DNA of 12,729 nucleotides from Pseudomonadota bacterium. Its GTDB lineage: Bacteria; Pseudomonadota; Gammaproteobacteria; Pseudomonadales; Pseudomonadaceae. Where the stretch lies: positions 1 through 12,729 of the forward strand of contig JAEYXX010000153.1 in the NCBI GenBank assembly GCA_023431055.1, given 5' to 3'. The position numbers and the translations under genes are program-made. This document shows positions 4,851-10,223 of the stretch, piece after piece (the stretch's first letter is position 1; each line of letters starts with the position of its first letter). Under the pieces are notes generated by a model that saw nothing but the letters and a program-made list of their open reading frames with translations, did no database searches and was not told where the DNA came from.

Positions 4851-7151
4851 TCAGGCCAGCTCGGCGCGCAACTGCCGAGCTGCTGCGACCATGTTCACCA
4901 GCGCTGCCTCGGTCTCCGGCCAGGCGCGGGTTTTCAGGCCGCAATCGGGGTTGACCCAAAGACGCTCCAGCGGGATATGCCGCGCCGCCTTGCGCAGCAG
5001 GTTGGCCATCTCGGCGCTGTCCGGCACCCGGGGCGAGTGGATGTCGTAGACACCTGGGCCGATCTCGTTGGGATAATCGAAGCGCTCGAAGGCCTCCAGC
5101 AACTCCATGTCCGAACGCGACGTCTCGATGGTGATCACGTCGGCATCCATCGCCGCGATGGCCTCGATCACATCGTTGAACTCGCTGTAGCACATATGAG
5201 TGTGGATCTGGGTTTCGTCACACACGCCGCTGGCGGTCAGGCGGAAGGCTTCGGTGGCCCAGTCCAGGTAATGCTGCCAGGCGGCCCGACGCAGCGGCAG
5301 GCCCTCGCGAAACGCGGCCTCGTCGATCTGGATGATCTTGATGCCCGCCGCCTCCAGATCCATCACCTCGTCGCGAATCGCCAGCGCCAGTTGCCTGGCC
5401 TGTACTTCGCGGGCGACGTCCTCGCGCGGGAAGGACCACATCAGCATGGTCACCGGGCCGGTCAGCATGCCCTTCACTACCTTGTCGGTCAGACTCTGGG
5501 CATAGCGGATCCACTCCACGGTCATGGCCTTGGGCCGGCTCAGGTCGCCGACGATCACCGCCGGTTTGACGCAGCGCGAACCATAGCTCTGCACCCAGCC
5601 GAAGCGGGTGAAGGCGTAGCCGTCGAGCTGCTCGGCGAAGTATTCGACCATGTCGTTGCGCTCAGCCTCGCCGTGCACCAGCACATCCAGACCGAGGCGT
5701 TCCTGGGTCCGTACGGCTTCACGTATTTCGCCGTGCATGGCCTCAAGGTAATCGGCGGCACCGAACTTGCCCTGCTTGAACGCCTGGCGTGCCATGCGAA
5801 TGGCCGAAGTCTGCGGGAAGGAGCCGATGCTGGTAGTCGGCAGCACCGGCAACTGCAGGCGCTCGCGCTGTTTGCCGATGCGCTCGGCGAACGGCGATTG
5901 GCGCTGGGCATGACGCGGCAGGATCGCTGCCAGACGCGCCTGCACCTCGGGCTTGTGAATGCGCGTCGATGCAGCACGTGCGGCCTGTACCCCACGGCTG
6001 GCTTCCAGCGCGGCCTGCACAGCGGCGTCGTCCGGCGCCTCCAGTGCCCTGCCGAGCACGGCGACCTCCCGGCACTTCTGTACGGCGAAGGCCAGCCAGC
6101 TCTTCAGTTCGGCGTCGAGCTGATCTTCACGCGCCAGGTCCACCGGGCTGTGCAGCAGCGAGCAGGACGGCGCCACCCACAAACGCTCGCCTAGACGTTC
6201 GTGAGCGTGACGCAACACTTCGAGGGCCTTGTCCAGATCGCAGCGCCAGACGTTGCGACCATTGACCAGACCCAGCGACAACACTTTATAAGCCGGCAGA
6301 CGGTCGAGAATGGTCGGGTACTGCTCCGGCGCCCGCACCAGATCGATATGCAGGCCATCCACCGGCAGGTTGGTGGCCAGGCCGAGGTTGTCCTCCAGGC
6401 CACCAAAGTAGGTGGCGATCAGCTTCTTGCAGGGCTCGCGCTGGATCAGGTTGTAGGCTCGCTCGAAGGCATTCTTCCAGTCCTGCGGCAGGTCGAGTAC
6501 CAGGATCGGCTCGTCGATCTGCACCCACTCCACGCCCTGCGCGGCCAGGCACTGGAAAATCTCGCCATAGACCGGTAGCAGGCGCTCGAGCAGCTCCAGC
6601 CTGTCGAAATCGGCGCCCTTGGCCTTGCCCAGCCATAAATAGGTCAGCGGGCCGATCAGCACCGGTTTGACCTGGTGGCCAAGGGCGTGCGCCTCCTCCA
6701 CTTCCTCGAACAACTGCTCCCAGCTCAGGGCGAACTGCTGGTCAACGCTGAACTCCGGTACCAGGTAGTGGTAGTTGGTGTCGAACCACTTGGTCAGTTC
6801 CTGCGCATGAGCGCCACAGCAGTTGCCGCTGCTCTTGTTTGCAACGGCCCCGCGGGCCATGGCGAACAGCGTCTCCAGCGTCGGTTTGCCAGCCGCTGGG
6901 CGAAAGCGCTCGGGAATCACGCCGAAGGCCAGCGAATGGCCAAGCACCTGGTCGTACCAGGCAAAGTCGCCCACCGGCAGCAGATCGATGCCGGCATCCT
7001 TCTGCAACTGCCAGTGCTCGGCGCGCAGACGTTGGCCGACAGCACGCAGCGCAGCTTCGTCCAGCTCGCCTCGCCAATGCGCTTCGAGCGCCTTTTTCAG
7101 TTCGCGGTCGCGACCGATGCGCGGGAAACCGAGGGAATGGGACAGGGCCAT
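4851..7151 (-). CDS. metE: Cobalamin-independent methionine synthase (5-methyltetrahydropteroyltriglutamate-homocysteine methyltransferase)
   Basis: MetE transfers the methyl group of 5-methyl-tetrahydrofolate (polyglutamate) to homocysteine, the last step of methionine synthesis, in the cytoplasm and without vitamin B12. The protein is 766 residues, near the usual 750-770, with both family barrels. The N-terminal domain opens with [20 protein letters not shown]. The C-terminal catalytic domain shows the full zinc site: His652 and Cys654 (HMC), Glu676 (TIETSRSDM) and Cys737 (NPDCGLK). These equal the E. coli residues 641, 643, 665 and 726 with a constant shift of 11, so the enzyme should be active. 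The start has GGAG nine bases upstream. It is divergent from metR with an exact MetR-type site between them, so activation by MetR is expected. I see no cobalamin riboswitch in the leader. Confidence 0.98.
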   Translation of the reverse strand: MALSHSLGFPRIGRDRELKKALEAHWRGELDEAALRAVGQRLRAEHWQLQKDAGIDLLPVGDFAWYDQVLGHSLAFGVIPERFRPAAGKPTLETLFAMARGAVANKSSGNCCGAHAQELTKWFDTNYHYLVPEFSVDQQFALSWEQLFEEVEEAHALGHQVKPVLIGPLTYLWLGKAKGADFDRLELLERLLPVYGEIFQCLAAQGVEWVQIDEPILVLDLPQDWKNAFERAYNLIQREPCKKLIATYFGGLEDNLGLATNLPVDGLHIDLVRAPEQYPTILDRLPAYKVLSLGLVNGRNVWRCDLDKALEVLRHAHERLGERLWVAPSCSLLHSPVDLAREDQLDAELKSWLAFAVQKCREVAVLGRALEAPDDAAVQAALEASRGVQAARAASTRIHKPEVQARLAAILPRHAQRQSPFAERIGKQRERLQLPVLPTTSIGSFPQTSAIRMARQAFKQGKFGAADYLEAMHGEIREAVRTQERLGLDVLVHGEAERNDMVEYFAEQLDGYAFTRFGWVQSYGSRCVKPAVIVGDLSRPKAMTVEWIRYAQSLTDKVVKGMLTGPVTMLMWSFPREDVAREVQARQLALAIRDEVMDLEAAGIKIIQIDEAAFREGLPLRRAAWQHYLDWATEAFRLTASGVCDETQIHTHMCYSEFNDVIEAIAAMDADVITIETSRSDMELLEAFERFDYPNEIGPGVYDIHSPRVPDSAEMANLLRKAARHIPLERLWVNPDCGLKTRAWPETEAALVNMVAAARQLRAELA

Positions 7152-7216
7152 GACTTAATGCTCCGCAATGAATCGAGATGGCGCCATTCTCGGCATCGGC
7201 AACGAGTGAGACAAAC

Positions 7217-7234
7217 TCAAGATTTTCGTCTTGA
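7217..7234. promoter_or_regulatory. Inverted repeat TCAAGA-N6-TCTTGA in the metE/metR spacer
   Basis: A perfect 6-bp inverted repeat with a six-base centre, midway between the divergent genes (65 bases from the metE ATG). It does not match the MetR pattern TGAA-N5-TTCA. It could be an extra regulator site or part of the metE promoter region, but six-base arms are not rare by chance. Confidence 0.3.
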
Positions 7235-7261
7235 TCTAAAGATTTACTCATGTAGGCTGTA

Positions 7262-7274
7262 TGAAGCATTTTCA
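7262..7274. promoter_or_regulatory. metR: MetR binding site (TGAA-N5-TTCA)
   Basis: TGAAGCATTTTCA is an exact match to the MetR palindrome TGAA-N5-TTCA known from enterobacterial met genes. It is 110 bases upstream of the metE ATG and 45 bases upstream of the metR ATG, suiting activation of metE and feedback on metR. Further half-sites follow: TTCA at 7281-7284 and TGAA at 7297-7300. Confidence 0.75.
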
Positions 7275-7295
7275 TCCAGCTTCAAAACTGGATGA
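7272..7295. promoter_or_regulatory. 8-bp inverted repeat overlapping the MetR site and metR leader
   Basis: TCATCCAG (7272-7279) and CTGGATGA (7288-7295) are perfect complements around CTTCAAAA. The left arm shares its first three bases with the right half of the MetR site. If transcribed toward metR it can form a leader hairpin 24 bases before the start codon; as DNA it may be an extended MetR operator. Outer TTCA (7271-7274) and TGAA (7297-7300) extend the symmetry with a one-base bulge. Confidence 0.5.
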
Positions 7296-7319
7296 GTGAA
7301 ACCTTCGCAGAGACCCGCC

Positions 7320-8237
7320 ATGCTCGAGCTACGCCACCTGAAAACCCTGCACGCCCTGCGCGAGACCGACAGCCTGGTCGAAGCCGCCGAGCGCCTGCAT
7401 CTGACCCAGTCGGCACTGTCGCACCAGTTCAAGGAGCTGGAAGAACGCCTCGGCCTGCAGTTGTTCGTGCGCAAGACCAAACCCGTGCGCTTCACCAGCG
7501 CCGGCCTGCGCCTGCTGCAACTGGCCGACGCCACCCTGCCCCTGCTGCGCAGCGCAGAACGCGACCTTGCACGCCTGGCCGGTGGCACCGCCGGCCGCTT
7601 GCACATGGCCATCGAATGCCACAGCTGCTTCCAGTGGCTGATGCCGACCATCGACCAGTTCCGCGATGCCTGGCCGGAAGTGGAGCTGGACCTGGCTTCG
7701 GGTTTCTCCTTCGCCCCGCTGCCGGCGCTGGCCCGTGGCGACCTGGACCTGGTGGTGACCTCGGACCCCATCGAACTGGCGGGTATCACCTATGTGCCGC
7801 TGTTCACCTACGAGGCCATGCTCGCCGTCGCCAATCAGCACCGCCTGGCGCACAAGGCCTACATCCAGCCTCAGGATCTGGCCACGGAAACCCTGATCAC
7901 CTACCCGGTGGAACGTGATCGCCTGGATATCTTCACGCGCTTTCTCGAACCCAACGATATCGAGCCGGCCCAGGTGCGCACCTCCGAACTGACGGTGATG
8001 ATGATGCAGCTGGTGGCCAGCGGGCGTGGCGTCTGCGGCCTACCCAACTGGGCGCTGCACGAGTACAGCTCGCGCGGCTACGTCAGTGCCAAGCGTCTGG
8101 GCGAGAAAGGGCTGTTCGCCACGCTCTACGCGGCGATTCGCACCGACATGCTCGACGCGCCGTTCATGCGCGACTTCCTGCTCACCGCCAAGGACACCTC
8201 CTTCGCCAGCCTCGAAGGCGTCAGCGTGGCGCGCTGA
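7320..8237 (+). CDS. metR: LysR-type regulator of methionine genes
   Basis: A 305-residue LysR-type protein, matching the usual MetR length. The N-terminal winged helix-turn-helix covers residues 3-60, with TDSLVEAAERLHLTQSALSHQFKELEERLG as its core (split here: residues 16-45), and the effector-binding domain runs from about 90 to 295. MetR binds DNA as a dimer and uses homocysteine as coeffector to activate metE and related genes. The identity rests on the divergent metE, the TGAA-N5-TTCA site between them and the N-terminal sequence (MLELRHLKTLHALRETDSL). I chose the ATG at 7320; a GTG at 7296 would add eight residues not expected in the family and would overlap the operator region. The ribosome site is weak (GAGA), which fits a low-abundance regulator. 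Downstream lie only REP elements before the tetR promoter. Confidence 0.95.
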   Translation: MLELRHLKTLHALRETDSLVEAAERLHLTQSALSHQFKELEERLGLQLFVRKTKPVRFTSAGLRLLQLADATLPLLRSAERDLARLAGGTAGRLHMAIECHSCFQWLMPTIDQFRDAWPEVELDLASGFSFAPLPALARGDLDLVVTSDPIELAGITYVPLFTYEAMLAVANQHRLAHKAYIQPQDLATETLITYPVERDRLDIFTRFLEPNDIEPAQVRTSELTVMMMQLVASGRGVCGLPNWALHEYSSRGYVSAKRLGEKGLFATLYAAIRTDMLDAPFMRDFLLTAKDTSFASLEGVSVAR

Positions 8238-8284
8238 ACCTGGCCTGGCCGAACACCTCCGGTAGTTTCGTACCGATCAAAAGC

Positions 8285-8309
8285 TTCGCCCCGGGGCGGG
8301 GCTCCTACA
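8285..8309 (-). repeat. REP element, reverse orientation
   Basis: On the minus strand it begins TGTAGGAG and ends GGCGAA, with a GCCCC/GGGGC stem around a five-base loop. It matches the partner at 8336-8360 at 21 of 25 positions. Such elements are dispersed by REP-associated transposases (RAYT); none is encoded in this window. Confidence 0.8.
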
Positions 8310-8335
8310 CAAACCCCGCAGACACCGCATCCCAC

Positions 8336-8360
8336 TGTGGGAGCCGCGCCTCGCGGCGAA
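8336..8360 (+). repeat. REP element, forward orientation
   Basis: It begins TGTGGGAG and ends GGCGAA, with a GCCGC/GCGGC stem around GCCTC. It faces the element at 8285-8309 across a 26-base spacer, the arrangement of a BIME-like REP pair. The stem differs from its partner by a G-C to C-G swap that keeps the pairing. The rest of the 233-base metR-tetR spacer holds the tetR control region; no gene is visible there. Confidence 0.8.
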
Positions 8361-8408
8361 TGAGGCAGTGAACGGCCACCCGCCAATTGCCTTGTTACAA
8401 CTCCCGCC

Positions 8409-8438
8409 TTGCCGCATCGTGACCAACAGTCATAGCAT
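8409..8438 (+). promoter_or_regulatory. Candidate tetR-operon promoter
   Basis: TTGCCG (8409-8414) and TAGCAT (8433-8438) are separated by 18 bases and match the sigma-70 boxes at three and four of six positions. The -10 lies within the half-site array at 8420-8450, so a bound repressor would block polymerase. The match is weak and rests partly on position relative to the operator. Confidence 0.35.
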
Positions 8439-8450
8439 GACCGCCGGTCA
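8420..8450. promoter_or_regulatory. Tandem TetR-type operator: TGAC-N5-GTCA twice, 9-bp half-site pitch
   Basis: Half-sites alternate TGAC (8420), GTCA (8429), TGAC (8438), GTCA (8447), each exactly nine bases after the last. They make two 13-bp palindromes 18 bases apart centre to centre; the second, TGACCGCCGGTCA, is symmetric in every pair. The array ends 20 bases before the tetR ATG. TetR-family repressors usually bind such palindromes at their own promoter, and some bind as two dimers side by side, so autorepression of the tetR-efflux operon is the natural reading. Confidence 0.7.
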
Positions 8451-8470
8451 CAACTCTCCGCGGACTGCCC

Positions 8471-9127
8471 ATGCGCTACCAGGATCAACTCTTCCAGCAA
8501 CGGGAAAATGCCCTGCTCGAATCCGCTCGCCAGCTGTTCCAGAACGACTCCTGGGATCGCGTCACCATCGCCGAAGTGGCGCGTCATGCGGGCATCGGCA
8601 AAGGCACCGTGTACAAACACTTCACCAGCAAGGAAGCGCTCTACGCGCGAATGGTGCTGGACTGCTCGCGCCAACACCTGGCCGAACTGCAGGAAGTCGC
8701 CCGCAACGCCCCCGCGCAAGAAGCCATGCGCCGGGTGATTCGCCGCGCCTTCGAGCAGCTGCAGGCCGACCCGCTGCAGGCGCAGCTTTGCCTGCTGTGT
8801 GACCGCCCGGCCTTTCAGGAGCGCCTGGAGGCCCCCTACCGCGAACAGTTCATCGAGCTGGAAGGCCAGTACATGAATCTGTTCAGCGGCCTGCTGCAGA
8901 GCAGCTTCCACGATCTGCAGCTCTCCCCTGCGCACTGCCAGCATCTGCTGTGGGGTGTGGAGGCCTGCGTCAATGGCGTCATGGCGCGCATCGCCTCCGG
9001 TGGTTTCGCGCACTGGGCCGAATACATCGAGCTCGGCGCGTATTTCGATCGCGTTACCGACTTCATCATCGCTGGCCTGCAGGGCCAGGCCGCCGCGCTG
9101 CTGGCAGCGCCCGCCAACAACGAGTAA
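8471..9127 (+). CDS. TetR family transcriptional repressor of the RND efflux operon
   Basis: A 218-residue TetR-type repressor. The N-terminal DNA-binding domain (about residues 9-58) contains the canonical VTIAEVARHAGIGKGTVYKH and then FTSKEALY; the remainder is an all-helical ligand/dimer domain, rich in leucine, without recognisable ligand residues. It heads a plus-strand operon, nine bases before the membrane fusion protein gene, so it very probably represses that efflux pair and itself, releasing DNA when it binds a pump substrate (inference from many TetR-RND operons). The start at 8471 is placed by the onset of the TetR N-terminal helix; no strong Shine-Dalgarno is visible, suggesting modest translation. 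The operator array just upstream supports autoregulation. The ligand cannot be inferred. Confidence 0.93.
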   Translation: MRYQDQLFQQRENALLESARQLFQNDSWDRVTIAEVARHAGIGKGTVYKHFTSKEALYARMVLDCSRQHLAELQEVARNAPAQEAMRRVIRRAFEQLQADPLQAQLCLLCDRPAFQERLEAPYREQFIELEGQYMNLFSGLLQSSFHDLQLSPAHCQHLLWGVEACVNGVMARIASGGFAHWAEYIELGAYFDRVTDFIIAGLQGQAAALLAAPANNE

Positions 9128-9136
9128 GCCATCGCC

Positions 9137-10222
9137 ATGTTCGCGCAACTCAGCAAACGTCCCTGGATCATCGCCGTCGTCATCGCCATCGTGCTGCTGC
9201 TCTGGCTGCTCAGCGGCGACCGTTTCGTCGCACGCGACGAGGTACAGACCGAGCCCGATAAACCAGCCACGAGCGCCGAACTGGCGCGGGTCGAGGTGAC
9301 CTGGCAGGAAGCCCAGCCCATGCAGCGCCAGCATGTGGTGCAGGGCCAGATCGAGGCCTGGCGCCGCGTGGAACTGCGCGCCCAGGTCAGCGGCAGCGTG
9401 CAGAAGCTGGATCAGGACAAGGGCAACCGTGTCGCCGCCGATCAATTGCTGCTCAGCCTCTCGCCGGACGACCGCCCGGCCCAGGTCGCACGCAGCGAGG
9501 CCGATGTCCGGCAACGGCAAAGCGACGTCAACGCGGCCAAGCGCCTGCGTGAGCGCAGCCTGGTATCGGCCAACGAACTGATGCGCCTGGAGAGTGAGTT
9601 GGCCAAGGCCAGCGCCGAACTCGACAGCGCCCGCCTGCAACTGCGCAACACAAAGGTAAAAGCGCCATTCGCCGGCATCTATGACCAGCGCATGGTCGAG
9701 CTGGGAGACTTCGTCCAACCCGGACAGAGCCTGCTGACCCTGGTGGACATCGACCGCCTCAAGGTCAGCGCGCAGATCGCCCAGCAACAGGTGACCCAGC
9801 TCGAACTGGGTCAGCCGGTGAAAGTGGAACTGCTCGATGGCCGCACGCTGCAGGGCGAACTGCACTTCATCGCCGCGGCCGCCGACCCGGGCTCGCGCAG
9901 CTTCCGCATCGAAGTCAAGGTGGACAACCCGGACGGCCTGCGCCTGGCGGGTGCCAGCGCCACGCTGCATATCCAGACTGGCGAAGCCATGGCTCATCGT
10001 CTGTCCCCTGCCCTGCTCAGCCTGGACGAAAACGGCCGCCACGGCGTCAAGTGGGTCAACGATGCGCAGCGCGTGGAGTTCACCCCGGTGGATCTGATCA
10101 GCGTCGACAACCAGGGCGCCTGGGTCAGCGGCCTGCCGCCGAAGGTCGCGCTGATCACCCTTGGCCAGGGCTTTGTCCAGCCCGGCCAGCAGGTGCGCAC
10201 GCAACTTGCCGAGGGCAGCTGA
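9137..10222 (+). CDS. RND efflux periplasmic adaptor (membrane fusion protein, HlyD/AcrA-like)
   Basis: A 361-residue adaptor that links an inner-membrane RND pump to an outer-membrane channel. Residues 10-26 form a single hydrophobic anchor; there is no lipobox cysteine, so it is anchored by an uncleaved helix rather than lipid. Then come a first barrel-sandwich/lipoyl half (about 65-108, with the AQVSGSVQKL segment), a short alpha-hairpin (about 111-172), the second lipoyl half (KAPFAGIYDQRMVELGDFVQPGQSL, in residues 175-199), a beta-barrel and a membrane-proximal domain. Arg138 and Leu142 at the hairpin tip fit the first two positions of the RxxxL channel-docking motif; the following Ser seen in AcrA is Met149. 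The hairpin is short compared with AcrA-type adaptors. It starts nine bases after tetR and is separated from the pump gene by one base, so all three are surely co-transcribed. Confidence 0.94.
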   Translation: MFAQLSKRPWIIAVVIAIVLLLWLLSGDRFVARDEVQTEPDKPATSAELARVEVTWQEAQPMQRQHVVQGQIEAWRRVELRAQVSGSVQKLDQDKGNRVAADQLLLSLSPDDRPAQVARSEADVRQRQSDVNAAKRLRERSLVSANELMRLESELAKASAELDSARLQLRNTKVKAPFAGIYDQRMVELGDFVQPGQSLLTLVDIDRLKVSAQIAQQQVTQLELGQPVKVELLDGRTLQGELHFIAAAADPGSRSFRIEVKVDNPDGLRLAGASATLHIQTGEAMAHRLSPALLSLDENGRHGVKWVNDAQRVEFTPVDLISVDNQGAWVSGLPPKVALITLGQGFVQPGQQVRTQLAEGS

Positions 10223-10223
10223 A

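Noticed and set aside
4977..6194. A 405-codon plus-strand open frame inside metE
   Set aside because: It is the antisense shadow of metE, whose catalytic residues are all intact in the minus-strand frame; no ribosome site or motif supports the plus-strand frame.
7152..7319. Possible cobalamin or SAM riboswitch in the metE leader
   Set aside because: The leader is only about 150 bases to the MetR site and shows no B12-box or SAM-riboswitch core; the inverted repeats there are better explained by regulator binding.
7292..7918. A 208-codon plus-strand frame starting at ATG 7292
   Set aside because: It is out of frame with metR, which has a clear LysR helix-turn-helix and runs the full family length; the alternative is Pro/Arg/Ala-rich shadow translation.
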